The notes: generated by a model from the letters alone, not told the origin. A stretch of 64,000 nucleotides of DNA from Candidatus Latescibacterota bacterium (GCA_022821085.1 JAJEEG010000006.1:2005330-2069329); one strand, 5' to 3'. Shown: positions 24,970-34,980, numbered from the stretch's first letter. Program-made: numbers and translations.

Positions 24970-27900
24970 ATGCGTCTCTCCCATCTTGAAATGATCGGTT
25001 TCAAGTCATTCTCCACCCGGCTGAAGGTGAAGTTCAGCGACGGCATCACGGCCGTGGTCGGTCCGAACGGCTGCGGCAAGTCCAATATCGTCGATGCCAT
25101 CCGCTGGGCGCTGGGGGAGCACCGCGCGACTTCGCTGCGGGGCGACCGGATGGAAGACATCATCTTCAACGGCACGGCCGCCCGCAAGCCCCTCGGCATG
25201 GCCGAAGTATCGCTGACGATCGACAACAGCGAGCAGATGCTGCCCGTCGAATACAGCGAGGTCACGATTACGCGCCGCTATTTCCGCTCGGGCGCGAGCG
25301 AATACCAGATCAACAAGGTGCCCTGCCGCCTCAAGGACATCACCAACCTCCTGCTGGACACGGGCATGGGCGCCCACGCCTATTCCATCATCGAGCAGGG
25401 CATGGTGGAATCGGTGGTGAACGGCAGTCCGCTGGAGCGGCGCCAGCTCATCGAGGAAGCCGCCGGCATCAACAAGTACAAGACGCGGCGGCGCCTGGCA
25501 CAGCGGAAGCTGGAAGGCACCGAGCACGACCTGGTCCGCATCGCCGACCTCCTGGACGAGGTCGAACGCAGCGTGAGCACGCTGCGGCGGCAGGTGCGCA
25601 AGTACGAGCGGTACGAGCGGCTGATGCAGCAGATGAAGGACGTGGAGATCGTGGTCGCCTGTCACGCGTTCCAGGACCTGCGTAGACAGACCGAGCCTGT
25701 GCGCGCGCGGATCCGGGAATACGCGGAGCGGAAAGAATCCATTCAGACCCGCATCCGGACCGCCGAGGCGGAGGTCGAGAAGAGCAAGGCCGTTCAGTTG
25801 GAGAAGGAGGAAAAGCTCCAACAGCGGCAGGACACCGTCAACCAGATCGATGACCAGATCAGGGCGCTGGAAGAGGAACTCCTGGTTAGCAAGGAGCGCC
25901 GTACCGGCCTGGAGCAGCGGGCCACGTCCGCGTCGGGGGAAGCCGAGCAGGCGGAGGCCGAACTGGTAGGCATCCGGTCCCAGCTCGCCCGGATCGGGGA
26001 CGACCGGAAGACGCTGGAGACGGCGCTGGAACAGGCGCGCGCTTCCTTCGCGGAGCGGGACGAGGCGTCCCGGACCTACGCCGGCCGGATCGCCGCGCAG
26101 AAAGAAGCCACCCAGGCGCTGCGGGACCGCAGCATGGCGGTGATTCAGCAGCATTCGAGCGAGCTGGCGGAGATCAGTTCGCTCGAAGCCCGCGAAGCGT
26201 CCCTTCGCGGCCGAAGCGCCGAGGTCGAGTCCGCCCGGAAGAAGCTCGCCGAAGAACTGGCCTCGAAGAAGGCGGACGTCGAGGCCGTACAGAAGGAACT
26301 GCGCGCCGTCCAGGCCGTGGAGGAAGAGAACGCGTCGCTGCACGCGAACCTCACGGAGTCCGTCCAGGACGCGCAGCAGTGCATCGATTCGGCCCGGGAC
26401 GAGCTGAACGGCCTCGAAACGACCATTACGACGGCGGAAAAGGAATGGGCCCTGCTCGACCGCATGCACCGGCAGTACGAGGGATACGGCCAGGGCGTCC
26501 GGACGCTGCTCACCAACGGCGCGGACGTCGATGGACTCCGCGGCGTGCTGGCGGACGGGATCACCATCGACAAGGCCTACGAAACGGTGATCGCGGCCTA
26601 CCTGGACGATATGCTGCAGTATGTCGTGGCCGGCCGCACAGCGAATGCCGAGGCGGGCCTGGCCTACCTCCGGGAACAGGAGGCCGGACGGGCTTCCTTT
26701 ATCCTCCTGGACCGCATGAAGTCCCGACCCGCGCCCGCGGACCTGCCCTTCGAGGACGACGGCATCATCGGCCGCGCGAGCACCATGGTCACGGCCGACA
26801 AAACACTGGCACCGGCGGTGACCCACCTGCTCTCCCGGGTCGTGCTCGTGAAGGACGTGGAAACGGCCCTGCGGCTGTCCCCGTTGTTCGACACCGACCA
26901 GGACTGGAAACTGCTGACGGCCGGCGGCGAGGTCGTCGACCCGGCCGGCGTGCTGACGGGTGGTTCCTCCGGACCGTCCGAGGCGGGCGAATCCGACCTC
27001 CTGCGCCGTGCGGAGCGGATCGCGGAGATCGAAGGGGAACTGGAGGAAAGCCGGGCGCAACGGGAAAAAGTCGCCGGCGAACTGGAAGGCCTGGAGACGG
27101 AACTGGCCGCGCTGGCGGAACGGCAGGCCTCCGTCGAAAAGGTACTCGGCGAGTCCCGGCGCAAGTTGATGGAAACGGAGTCCAGGGAACGGCAGCTGGA
27201 TTTCGAGCGGACCCGGATGGCGGAACAGGACGAAGAACTCGCCCGTGAATCGGATTCCCTGGCCGCGGACGCGAAGGCTGCGGCCGGGGAGCGCGAGAAA
27301 CGTAAAAAAGCGATGGACGCCCTCGCCCGAGACCGGGTCTCTGCCGAAGAAGAAGAGCGGACCAACCAGCAGACCCTGGACGAGATGGAAGCGGAACGCC
27401 AGGACCTGGCCGAAGCGGCCAACGAAGCCCGGGTCGCCCTCGTGTCCATGGAGAGCCGGAGCAACGAGCTGAGCACCACCGATGAATTCCTCACCCAGGA
27501 GAACGAGCGCCTGGCCAATCTCCTGGCGCAGCGAAAGACCGAGGCGGTGGAGGCCGGCAGCCAGTCCCGGGAACTGGAGAAGACCCAGCAAAAGAACGAG
27601 AAGCAGCTGGAGACGCACTACGCGTCCCGGCGGGAGCGCGCGGTGGACCGCGACGCCGTCCTCGAAGAGCACCAGAACCTGCAGGAAGCCGAACGCCAGT
27701 TGCAGCAGCGCCTCGGCGAAAACCGGAACGAACTGACCCAGGTGCAGGAACAGGTCCACCAGGCGGAGCTGGAAGACGCCGAGCTGTACATGAAGAGCAA
27801 CGAGATCCGGCGGCAGTTGATGGACCGGCACGACACCGATCCCGAGGGCATGGACGAGCTGCCGCGGATCGAGGAACTGGACGAATACTCGCCAGACGCC

Positions 27901-28638
27901 GCCCAGACCCTGCGGGACGGCATCCAGCGCAAGGTGGACGACCTGGGTCCCATCAACATGGCGGCGGTGGAAGAGTACCGGGCGGGCAAGGAGCGGCTCG
28001 ACTTCCTCCAGCAGCAGCAGAACGACCTCATCGAGGCCAAGGACAACCTGGAGAAGACCATCGTCAAGATGAACAAGGCCGCCCGGTCCCGCTTCATGAC
28101 CACCTTCGAGGAGGTCCGGACCAACTTCATGACCACGTTCCAGACGCTGTTCGAAGGCGGCGAGGCCGACCTCATGCTCGAAGAAGGGGACCCCCTCGAA
28201 GCGGGCATCGAGATCATGGCGCGGCCGGGAGGAAAGCGGTTGCAGAGCCTGGCCCTGCTGTCCGGCGGCGAGACGGCCCTCACGGCCATCGCCCTGCTCT
28301 TCGCCATCTACCTCGTGAAACCCAGCCCCTTCTGCGTGTTCGACGAAGTGGACGCGCCGCTGGACGACGCCAACGTCCGGCGTTTCGCCGGCGCCCTGCG
28401 CCAGTTTACCAGCGACACGCAATTCCTGGTGGTCACCCACAACAAGCGGACCATGGAAGCCGCCGATTACCTCTACGGCATAACCATGGAAGAACCCGGC
28501 CTGTCCAAGATGGTCTCCGTGCGCCTCGAGGATGCCGAATCGGATGCCGAATCGGACGCGCTGGAACCTGCGGCCGCCCCGGGCGAGGAAGCCAACGGCG
28601 CCGGAACGGCCAACGGCGCCGGACCGGTCGGGGTATAG
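24970..28638 (+). CDS. smc: Chromosome segregation ATPase SMC
   Basis: A 1222-residue SMC with all parts: N-terminal Walker A VGPNGCGKSNIVDAI (about residues 32-46), two long coiled-coil stretches, a hinge (about 515-660, with DGLRGVLADGITIDKAYE), the C-terminal signature LLSGGETALTAIALLFA and Walker B FCVFDEVDAPLDDAN. The protein loads on DNA with ScpAB to organise and segregate chromosomes; no scpA/scpB gene is in the window. The extreme C-terminus carries two small in-frame duplications (DAES twice, NGAG twice). It is followed 7 bp later by coaE. Confidence 0.97.
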   Translation: MRLSHLEMIGFKSFSTRLKVKFSDGITAVVGPNGCGKSNIVDAIRWALGEHRATSLRGDRMEDIIFNGTAARKPLGMAEVSLTIDNSEQMLPVEYSEVTITRRYFRSGASEYQINKVPCRLKDITNLLLDTGMGAHAYSIIEQGMVESVVNGSPLERRQLIEEAAGINKYKTRRRLAQRKLEGTEHDLVRIADLLDEVERSVSTLRRQVRKYERYERLMQQMKDVEIVVACHAFQDLRRQTEPVRARIREYAERKESIQTRIRTAEAEVEKSKAVQLEKEEKLQQRQDTVNQIDDQIRALEEELLVSKERRTGLEQRATSASGEAEQAEAELVGIRSQLARIGDDRKTLETALEQARASFAERDEASRTYAGRIAAQKEATQALRDRSMAVIQQHSSELAEISSLEAREASLRGRSAEVESARKKLAEELASKKADVEAVQKELRAVQAVEEENASLHANLTESVQDAQQCIDSARDELNGLETTITTAEKEWALLDRMHRQYEGYGQGVRTLLTNGADVDGLRGVLADGITIDKAYETVIAAYLDDMLQYVVAGRTANAEAGLAYLREQEAGRASFILLDRMKSRPAPADLPFEDDGIIGRASTMVTADKTLAPAVTHLLSRVVLVKDVETALRLSPLFDTDQDWKLLTAGGEVVDPAGVLTGGSSGPSEAGESDLLRRAERIAEIEGELEESRAQREKVAGELEGLETELAALAERQASVEKVLGESRRKLMETESRERQLDFERTRMAEQDEELARESDSLAADAKAAAGEREKRKKAMDALARDRVSAEEEERTNQQTLDEMEAERQDLAEAANEARVALVSMESRSNELSTTDEFLTQENERLANLLAQRKTEAVEAGSQSRELEKTQQKNEKQLETHYASRRERAVDRDAVLEEHQNLQEAERQLQQRLGENRNELTQVQEQVHQAELEDAELYMKSNEIRRQLMDRHDTDPEGMDELPRIEELDEYSPDAAQTLRDGIQRKVDDLGPINMAAVEEYRAGKERLDFLQQQQNDLIEAKDNLEKTIVKMNKAARSRFMTTFEEVRTNFMTTFQTLFEGGEADLMLEEGDPLEAGIEIMARPGGKRLQSLALLSGGETALTAIALLFAIYLVKPSPFCVFDEVDAPLDDANVRRFAGALRQFTSDTQFLVVTHNKRTMEAADYLYGITMEEPGLSKMVSVRLEDAESDAESDALEPAAAPGEEANGAGTANGAGPVGV

Positions 28639-28645
28639 GTGAGAC

Positions 28646-29236
28646 TTGATCGTCATCGGAGTAGCCGGCGGCATCGCCTCGGGTAAGTCGACGGCGGCCC
28701 GGGTTTTCGAGCGGCTCGGCGCCCGCGTCCTGGACGCCGACGCCATCGGCCACGACCTGCTGCGGACCGAGCGAATGCGCGACGATATCCGGTCGGCCTT
28801 CGGCGCGGACGTCCTGACGGCCGAAGGGGACGTGGACCGGCGGGCCCTCGGCCGCGTGGTCTTCGGCGACGAGCAGGCCCGGCACCGGCTGAACCGCCTG
28901 GTACGGCCCGCCATCCGCGCGGAAATCCGCCGCCGGATCGCCGGGATGCGCGGCGAGGGCTACGACGGGGTCGTCGTGGTGGACGCCCCCCTGCTGGTCG
29001 ACACCGGACCCACCGACCTCGCCGACCGGGTCATCCTGGTCACCGCACCCGCCTCCACGCGGAAAGAACGGATCCTCCTTCGCGGCCTGACCGGGTCCGA
29101 GGCCGAAGCGCGTATCGCCGCCCAGGAGCCCGACGCGAAACAAGGCCGGTGGGCGGATTTTATTTTGGAAAACAACGGTACGAAGGACGAACTGGTCGAA
29201 AAAGCCGAAGCGCTCTGGAAGCGCATCGTTTCCTGA
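28646..29236 (+). CDS. coaE: Dephospho-CoA kinase
   Basis: A 196-residue kinase for the last step of coenzyme A synthesis. P-loop GGIASGKST at residues 8-16, then VLDADAIGHDLL, and the lid region RADFILEN-like segment (WADFILENNG) near the C-terminus. The start is TTG 28646, since the strand of the P-loop begins at once (IVIGVAGGIASGKS). It is in an operon with smc and converges on nadD. Confidence 0.94.
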   Translation: MIVIGVAGGIASGKSTAARVFERLGARVLDADAIGHDLLRTERMRDDIRSAFGADVLTAEGDVDRRALGRVVFGDEQARHRLNRLVRPAIRAEIRRRIAGMRGEGYDGVVVVDAPLLVDTGPTDLADRVILVTAPASTRKERILLRGLTGSEAEARIAAQEPDAKQGRWADFILENNGTKDELVEKAEALWKRIVS

Positions 29237-29320
29237 AAACAGCCCGCCGGTTTTGCCTCGCCCGGATTCCCCGAACCGGCCATCCTTCCCTCGCGGCGGG
29301 TTACATCACGAAAGCTCCCG

Positions 29321-29911
29321 TTACCTGTAAAGACCGCGTTCTTCGATGTAACCCTCCACTTCCTCAGGGACCAGGTGACTTATGGGAAGCCCTGCTCCGG
29401 CGCGGCGGCGGATGTCCGTGGAAGAGATGTCGATCTCGGGTAGCTGGAGGGTGACGACCCGGTCGCGCCAGCGAGGATCCAGCCCGGCGAGGTCTTTACC
29501 GGGCCTGGGGACCGTTACGACCGTCGCCAGGTCGAATACCCGGTCCGGCGCGTGCCACGTGTCGATCTCGAGCAGGCTGTCGGCCCCGATGACGAGATGG
29601 AACGCACACGACTCGCCGTATATCTCCCGCAGCGCCTCCAGCGTATCCACGGTGTAGGACAGGCCGGGCCGGTTGATCTCCAGGTCTGACACCTCGAACC
29701 GGGGATCGTTCCGCGCGGCCAGCAGCGCCATGCGGTACCGGTCATCCGGCGGGGCGACGGCGTGTCCCCGCTTGTGCGGGGGTCGGGCGGACGGGACGAA
29801 CAGGAGCCGGTCGAGGGAACAACGTTCGACCACGCCCCGGGCCATGACCAGGTGGCCGGCGTGAATCGGGTCGAACGTGCCCCCGTAGACGCCAAGCCGT
29901 TGGATGTTCAC
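29321..29911 (-). CDS. nadD: Nicotinate-nucleotide adenylyltransferase
   Basis: A 196-residue nucleotidyltransferase that makes deamido-NAD. The signature GGTFDPIHAGHL (residues about 10-21) and the C-terminal EIDISSTDIRRR match NadD. It overlaps the bamD 3' end by 4 bp (ATGA type), so the two are translationally coupled. NAD synthesis and outer-membrane assembly have no direct link; the grouping is a common housekeeping arrangement. Confidence 0.95.
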   Translation of the reverse strand: MNIQRLGVYGGTFDPIHAGHLVMARGVVERCSLDRLLFVPSARPPHKRGHAVAPPDDRYRMALLAARNDPRFEVSDLEINRPGLSYTVDTLEALREIYGESCAFHLVIGADSLLEIDTWHAPDRVFDLATVVTVPRPGKDLAGLDPRWRDRVVTLQLPEIDISSTDIRRRAGAGLPISHLVPEEVEGYIEERGLYR

Positions 29912-30798
29912 GGTGAGTTGCCGCTCTCTGATTCGGCCGGTGACGATCCGTCCGTGGAAGCCGGATCGTCCGTGTAAGAGGTGTCGTCCGTGGAAGCCGG
30001 GCCGTCCTCGGCCAGGGATGGCGCCACGTAACTGCTTCTCAGTTCGGAAAGACGCTCTACGGCCTCCGCCGACCGTTCGTTTTCGGGATAACTCTGGATG
30101 AAGATCTCGAACTGCTCGATGGCTTCCCGGTGTTTCCCTTCCCTGGCGTAGCTATCGGCAATCTCGTATTGCGCACGGGAAGCCCAGTTGCTCATGGGGT
30201 AGGTTTCCAGCAGTTCGCCGAAATAGAGACGGGCCGCTTCCCAGTCCTTCAACTTGTAGTAGAGGTTGCCGATCCGATAGTCCTTCTCGGCCACTTTGTC
30301 GAAACACTCCTGCAGCAGTTCGTGAACTTCCCCGCTCCATTCGCTGTCGGGGTACTCCTGGAGGAAGAACTGGAGTTCGCGGATGGCTTCGAAGGTCTTG
30401 TCCTGCGTAAGATGGGGCGGATTGGACTGGAGGAACGTGGCATAGGCCAGTTTGTACTGGCTTTCATCGCTGTACGGGCTGTGGGGGAAATCGCTGATCA
30501 GACGGCGGAACACGAGCGTGGCAAGGGGGTATTCCTCCAGGTTGATGTGCATCTCCCCCTGGTGGTACAGGGCATCGTCCACGATGTCGCTGCCCGAATG
30601 GCCGAGGGTGATGGCCCGGAAGGCGTCCAGGGCATTCAGCCAGTCTTCCTGTTCCACGCGCTCCATGGCGTAGTCGTAGAGTTCCTCCACGGTCCAGTCG
30701 GACTCGAAACCGGGCGGGCTGCACGCCGGAAGCACGAGCAGGGCGAGGAATATCCCCGTAACGGAGATCCTGTAGCGGCGTAAGGGCGGGATGATCAT
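29908..30798 (-). CDS. bamD: Outer-membrane assembly lipoprotein BamD (TPR family)
   Basis: A 296-residue lipoprotein: signal with lipobox LLVLPACS (cysteine about residue 26), followed by five TPR-like repeats in which ALYHQGEMHINLEEYPLA, ESQYKLAYATF, IGNLYYKLKDWEAARLYF and AQYEIADSYAREGKHREA are clear. BamD is the essential partner of BamA for inserting beta-barrels into the outer membrane. The last 40 residues are an acidic, Ser/Asp-rich repetitive tail beyond the normal fold. It overlaps rimO by 4 bp. Confidence 0.9.
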   Translation of the reverse strand: MIIPPLRRYRISVTGIFLALLVLPACSPPGFESDWTVEELYDYAMERVEQEDWLNALDAFRAITLGHSGSDIVDDALYHQGEMHINLEEYPLATLVFRRLISDFPHSPYSDESQYKLAYATFLQSNPPHLTQDKTFEAIRELQFFLQEYPDSEWSGEVHELLQECFDKVAEKDYRIGNLYYKLKDWEAARLYFGELLETYPMSNWASRAQYEIADSYAREGKHREAIEQFEIFIQSYPENERSAEAVERLSELRSSYVAPSLAEDGPASTDDTSYTDDPASTDGSSPAESESGNSP

Positions 30799-32219
30799 GC
30801 CAGTGTTCCGAATTGGGCGGGGAACGTCTGCCGGCCAGGCCCTCGCTGCGGTTTCGTCCCACCGGGTTCTCGGGCACCTGTCGAGACCACGCCGACCAGG
30901 TCATATTCCATGGCGTCGGTGATTTCCACGGAGGCGAAGTCTCCGGGGGCCAGACCGTCCCCGGGCGCCAGGCCTTCGCCGGTGACCAGCACCTCGTTGT
31001 CGACCTCCGGCGCATCCGCGGCGGTCCGCCCGGTGTAGTGTCCTTCATCGGCCCGTTCGTCGATCAGCACGTCGACCGTCCTCCCCACGAAGGACCGATT
31101 GCGTTCGAGTGAAATCTCGCGCTGCAGCGCCATGAGCCGGTCGTGCCGCTCCTGTTTGACGGACTCGGGGATCTGTTCGTCGTACCGGGCGGCCGGCGTT
31201 TGCTCCTCCTGCGAATACATGAACACGCCCATGCGGTCGAACCGTGTCTCCTCGACGAAGTCGTAAAGCTGATCGAAGTCTTCCTCGGTCTCTCCCGGAA
31301 AACCCACGATGAAGGTGGTTCTCAGCGTCGCCTCCGGCATCCGGTCGCGGATCCGCTTCAGAAGCGCACGAGTCGCCTTCGAGTCAGTCTCTCGGTTCAT
31401 TCGGTCGAGCATGGGATCCGAAATGTGCTGCAGCGGCATGTCGATGTAGTCGCAGACCCGTTCCAGGTCGGCGAAGGCATGGATCAGCGTGTCGGTGAAC
31501 CGCACGGGGTGGTTGTACAGCGCCCGGATCCAGCGCACGCCCTCCACGCCGTTCAGCGCGGCGAGCAGGTCCTCCAGCCGGGCCGGCTGTTCCAGGTCCT
31601 TGCCGTACCAGGTGGTGTCCTGCGAGATCAGGTTCAGTTCGACGGCGCCCTGGCCGGCCAGCGTCCGGGCCTCTTCCACGAGTGAATCCACGGTGCGGCT
31701 CCGCTGGCTGCCCCGGATGGCCGGGATGATGCAGAACGTGCAGCGGCGGTCGCAACCCTCGGCGATCTTGAGGTAGACGGAATGTCGGGGCGTAGTGATG
31801 ACCCTCGGATAGGAGTAGTCGGTGGGCAGGGGCTGCCTGCGTATCTCCCGCAGGGTCTCGCGCCGGTCCCGCAGACGGTCGAGCAGCTGGACGATGCGAG
31901 GGTACTGATGCACGCCGATCACGGCGTCCACTTCCGGCATTTCGGCGACCAGGCCGTGGGCGTATCGCTGCGCCATGCATCCCGTGACGACGAGCGAATC
32001 GCACCGGCCGTCCTCCTTGAACCGCGCGAGATCCAGGATGGTCTCGATGGACTCCTCTTTGGCGGGCCGGATGAACGCGCAGGTGTTCACGATGATGACG
32101 TCCGCGTCGCCGTGGTCGGCCACCACGTTATATCCTGCCCGGGTGAGCTGGCCCAGCATGACTTCGGAATCCACCGTGTTCTTCGAACAACCCAGGCTGG
32201 CGAGACTGATGTTGGGCAA
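30795..32219 (-). CDS. rimO: Ribosomal protein S12 methylthiotransferase
   Basis: A 474-residue radical-SAM enzyme that methylthiolates Asp88 of ribosomal protein S12. The N-terminal UPF0004 domain has LGCSKNTVDSE; the radical-SAM cluster is CDRRCTFC; LLDRMNRETD-type segments and a C-terminal TRAM domain follow. RimO rather than MiaB is indicated by LGCSKNTVDSE and the absence of MiaB-specific motifs. The start codon is TTG 32219, with GGAG 7 bases upstream. The C-terminal 25 residues are a Gly/Arg-rich extension. Confidence 0.95.
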   Translation of the reverse strand: MPNISLASLGCSKNTVDSEVMLGQLTRAGYNVVADHGDADVIIVNTCAFIRPAKEESIETILDLARFKEDGRCDSLVVTGCMAQRYAHGLVAEMPEVDAVIGVHQYPRIVQLLDRLRDRRETLREIRRQPLPTDYSYPRVITTPRHSVYLKIAEGCDRRCTFCIIPAIRGSQRSRTVDSLVEEARTLAGQGAVELNLISQDTTWYGKDLEQPARLEDLLAALNGVEGVRWIRALYNHPVRFTDTLIHAFADLERVCDYIDMPLQHISDPMLDRMNRETDSKATRALLKRIRDRMPEATLRTTFIVGFPGETEEDFDQLYDFVEETRFDRMGVFMYSQEEQTPAARYDEQIPESVKQERHDRLMALQREISLERNRSFVGRTVDVLIDERADEGHYTGRTAADAPEVDNEVLVTGEGLAPGDGLAPGDFASVEITDAMEYDLVGVVSTGAREPGGTKPQRGPGRQTFPAQFGTLA

Positions 32220-32257
32220 TGTCTTTCTCCGCTTGCTCCGCTTCTACGCGGCGCCCC

Positions 32258-33034
32258 TCAGCGCAGGTCGACCCATTCGACCCCCTCGGGCGCCGTCATC
32301 TCGAACAATCCGGGAGCGAGTTTCTCGTTCAGTCGGTAATCCATGAAACGCAGGGTGGTTTCAGACCCCATGTCGTCGGTATACGTCACTTTCCGCGTAA
32401 GCCATTCTTCCTCGTCCACCCAGATGCGCAGATCCGGCAGGCCATCGGCCGGCTCGACGGCGGTAAGCCTGAGGCGGGAGCACGGCATGTCATCGACCGG
32501 TTCCCTGCCCTCCAGCGCATACAGGTAGCGGTTCGAGTAGTTGAATATGAAATCGTCCGGCCGGCCCGTACGCCCAGGCCCGGATTCCGAACCCTCTTCC
32601 CCCGCCGGCGACACGATGACCTGCCGGTTGCCGGGCACATAGGTCCATAGCGTCTCGCCGTCTGAAACGATGGTCTGGCCGGCCTCTTCCAGGCGCAGGC
32701 GGTTCCGGTCCCTTTGCAGATAGAGGTCTCCCTCGGTCTCACTCCGGCTTTCGAGCACCGCCGCATACGTCGTAACGATATACCGGGCCGCCAGCGACCG
32801 CACGCCGTCAAGGCGCTGGCGCATCATTTCGGTGACGGTTTCCGCCGTATGAAGCGCACCCGGCGCTCCGACGCCCTGCTGCGGTCCGACGCCCCCCGGC
32901 GCTCCGACGCCCTGCAGCGGTTCGACGCCCCCCGACGCTCCGACGCCCTGCAGCGATCCGACGCCCCCCGGCGCTCCGACGCCCTGCAGGGCTATCAGGC
33001 CGGACAACAGGCCGACCCAGATATGCGCGGCCAT
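32258..33034 (-). CDS. lolA: LolA-like outer-membrane lipoprotein carrier protein
   Basis: A 258-residue periplasmic protein. A signal peptide (HIWVGLLSGLIA) is followed directly by about 40 residues of 12-residue repeats (LQGVGAPGGVGS type), and then the LolA/LolB fold: YIVTTYAAVLESRSETEGDLYLQ, TLWTYVPGNRQVIV and RFMDYRLNEKLAPGLFEM. LolA shuttles lipoproteins across the periplasm, which suits a genome with many lipoproteins. A perfect AGGAGG lies 5 bases before the ATG. The repeat array lies where the mature N-terminus should begin. Confidence 0.85.
   Translation of the reverse strand: MAAHIWVGLLSGLIALQGVGAPGGVGSLQGVGASGGVEPLQGVGAPGGVGPQQGVGAPGALHTAETVTEMMRQRLDGVRSLAARYIVTTYAAVLESRSETEGDLYLQRDRNRLRLEEAGQTIVSDGETLWTYVPGNRQVIVSPAGEEGSESGPGRTGRPDDFIFNYSNRYLYALEGREPVDDMPCSRLRLTAVEPADGLPDLRIWVDEEEWLTRKVTYTDDMGSETTLRFMDYRLNEKLAPGLFEMTAPEGVEWVDLR
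32860..32991 (-). repeat. 36-bp tandem repeat (3.6 copies) in the lolA mature N-terminus
   Basis: Units at 32860-32895, 32896-32931, 32932-32967 and a partial unit to about 32991 keep the reading frame and encode Gly/Val/Ala/Pro-rich 12-mers. Confidence 0.9.
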
Positions 33035-33087
33035 GCCGCCTCCTATCGCGGAATACCCATGCGTAACACATCCTGCGCAAGCCTGGA

Positions 33088-33116
33088 AATATGCATTCTG
33101 TACGCGCTCGCGTCAA
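33088..33116 (-). promoter_or_regulatory. Promoter for the lolA-rimO-bamD-nadD cluster
   Basis: On the minus strand TTGACG (33116-33111) and CATATT (33093-33088) are 17 bp apart, about 50 bases before lolA. Confidence 0.55.
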
Positions 33117-33147
33117 GTTCTACAGTGGATGGATTCCCTGATATAAA

Positions 33148-33183
33148 GAACGGGGAAAGCCCCCGTGGGTTCCCTCCCCGTTC
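33148..33183 (-). terminator. Intrinsic terminator after the exported amidohydrolase gene
   Basis: A 9-bp perfect stem (GAACGGGGA / TCCCCGTTC, 33148-33156 with 33175-33183) is followed on the minus strand by TTTATAT. Confidence 0.65.
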
Positions 33184-33239
33184 GTTGCACTGCCGGTTGT
33201 ACTTCGACGCGCTGCCTGACCTTGCTTCGGCCGGTCTCG

Positions 33240-34946
33240 TTACGGTATCGGGGCACGCCCTCGCTCGTACCGCACCTTCCCGTCCACAATGGTATACACG
33301 ATTTCCGTGTCCAGGATCTGGTTCTCGGGTACGGTCATGATGTCCTTCGACAGCACCGTGAAATCGGCGAGCTTGCCTTGCTCGATGGACCCGAGCACGT
33401 CTTCATGAAACGAGCCGTAGGCGGCGTCCAGGGTATAGGACCGCAGCGCCTCCTGGCGCGACATGCGCTGGTCGCCGAACATCCCGCCTTCGGGCGTCCC
33501 GTCCGGCCGCTCACGGGTCACGCTGGCGTAGAAGGAAGCAATGGGACTGATATCTTCGACCGGCGCATCGGTTCCGTTGATGATCTTCACGCCATGCTGC
33601 AGCAGCTTCTGCCAGACATAGCCGCCCTCCGCCGTGCGAGCGTTACCGAGCCGGTCCGGCGCCCAGGGAAGGTCCGAGGTCGCGTGTATACCCTGCATCG
33701 ACGCGATAACGCCCAGCTGGGCGAACCGGGGGATGTCCGCCTCGTCCAGGATTTGGGTATGCTCGTCGCGGAACCGGTGGTCCTTCACGTGGGGGAATTC
33801 CTCCATCGCCTTCTCGTACATGTCGAGCATCATGCGATTGCCGCGGTCGCCGATGGCGTGGGTGCACACCTGCCAGCCATGCTCCAGGCCATAACGGGCG
33901 GCGTCGTAGATCATCTCCGGCGGGGTCGTGGGGAACCCTGAATTCCCCGGGTCGTCCTCGTAGGGCTCCAGCAGCCAGGCGCCCCGCGAGCCGAGCGCCC
34001 CGTCGCCGTACAACTTGACGGCGCGGACGGTGAGAAACCCGTCGGGGTGAGACCACGGCTTTTGCAAGGCGACCATGGTGTGCAGATTCGAGGCCATCAC
34101 GTAGACGCGCATGTCCAGCTTGCCCGCGTCCGCGTACTCCTTGTACAGGTCGATCCCGTCCTCGCCGACCCCGGCGTCGTCGAACATGGTGATGCCGTTG
34201 GCCAGGCATTCCTGGATGCCGAGTTCAAGGGCCTGCCGCCGCTGGTTTTCGGTGAGGCCGGGAACGCTCACCAGTCCCATGGCCTTGTCCACCAGGATAC
34301 CGGTGGGGTTGCCGTCGGCGTCTTTGATGACGTCACCGCCTTCGGGCGACTGCGTGTCCCGGTCGATCCCCATCAGTTCCATGGCTTTGGCATTGGCAAA
34401 GGCGGCATGGCCGTCGGCCCTGCGCACGAACACCGGGATATCGGGCACGGCCTCGCTCAGCCTGTGGTGGGTCATGAACCCGCGGACCGTGAGCGAGCTG
34501 CGGTCCGTCCACTTCTCCTCGTGCCACCCGCGGCCGGTGATCCACTCGCCTTCCTCTTTACCGTCGGCCGCCGCAAGCACCCGTTCGATGAGTTCGTCGT
34601 AACCCGAAATGCCCACCAGATCGACCGTCATCCTGGCAATCCCGATGCCCATGAGGTGGCCGTGGCTTTCCTTCAACCCGGGCACCATGGTCTGGCCTTC
34701 GAGATCGATCACCCGGGTATCGGGACCGACGAACGGCGCTACGTCCGCATCGACGCCCACGACGACGATCCGGTTGCCGATGACGGCCACGGCCTGCGCC
34801 TTGGGCCGATCGGCGTCCATCGTGTAGACCAGGCCGTTTTTCAGTACCAGGTCCGCGGTGGACCTGCGTACCTGCGCCTCTCCGCCCGCGGCCCAAACCA
34901 GGGACATCAATCCCGCGATGGTCGCTGCAATCACTGACTTTCGCAT
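33240..34946 (-). CDS. Exported amidohydrolase, YtcJ-like (amidohydrolase-3 family)
   Basis: A 568-residue metal-dependent hydrolase with a cleavable signal peptide (AATIAGLMSLVWAAGGEAQ). The YtcJ layout is clear: ADLVLKNGLVYTMD, GQTMVPGLKESHGHLMG (metal-binding S-H-G-H), GRGWHEEKW, HAIGDRGNRM and NGTDAPVED. Substrates of the family are poorly known (amides, formamides, ureas). AGGAGG lies 5 bases upstream of the ATG. It is downstream of the B12-binding subunit gene and ends in a clear terminator, so it is the last gene of a recJ-meaB-B12 run. Confidence 0.88.
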   Translation of the reverse strand: MRKSVIAATIAGLMSLVWAAGGEAQVRRSTADLVLKNGLVYTMDADRPKAQAVAVIGNRIVVVGVDADVAPFVGPDTRVIDLEGQTMVPGLKESHGHLMGIGIARMTVDLVGISGYDELIERVLAAADGKEEGEWITGRGWHEEKWTDRSSLTVRGFMTHHRLSEAVPDIPVFVRRADGHAAFANAKAMELMGIDRDTQSPEGGDVIKDADGNPTGILVDKAMGLVSVPGLTENQRRQALELGIQECLANGITMFDDAGVGEDGIDLYKEYADAGKLDMRVYVMASNLHTMVALQKPWSHPDGFLTVRAVKLYGDGALGSRGAWLLEPYEDDPGNSGFPTTPPEMIYDAARYGLEHGWQVCTHAIGDRGNRMMLDMYEKAMEEFPHVKDHRFRDEHTQILDEADIPRFAQLGVIASMQGIHATSDLPWAPDRLGNARTAEGGYVWQKLLQHGVKIINGTDAPVEDISPIASFYASVTRERPDGTPEGGMFGDQRMSRQEALRSYTLDAAYGSFHEDVLGSIEQGKLADFTVLSKDIMTVPENQILDTEIVYTIVDGKVRYERGRAPIP

Positions 34947-34980
34947 GTTTTCCTCCTGTTAACTGGCGTTATCGCCCGCG

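Noticed and set aside
25006-28914. Open frame of 1302 codons antisense to smc
   Set aside because: It is the mirror of a high-GC gene with strong third-position bias; the translation is low-complexity and smc is unmistakable.
29237-29320. Terminator between coaE and nadD
   Set aside because: Several GC-rich complementary stretches exist but none is followed by a clear T run on either strand.
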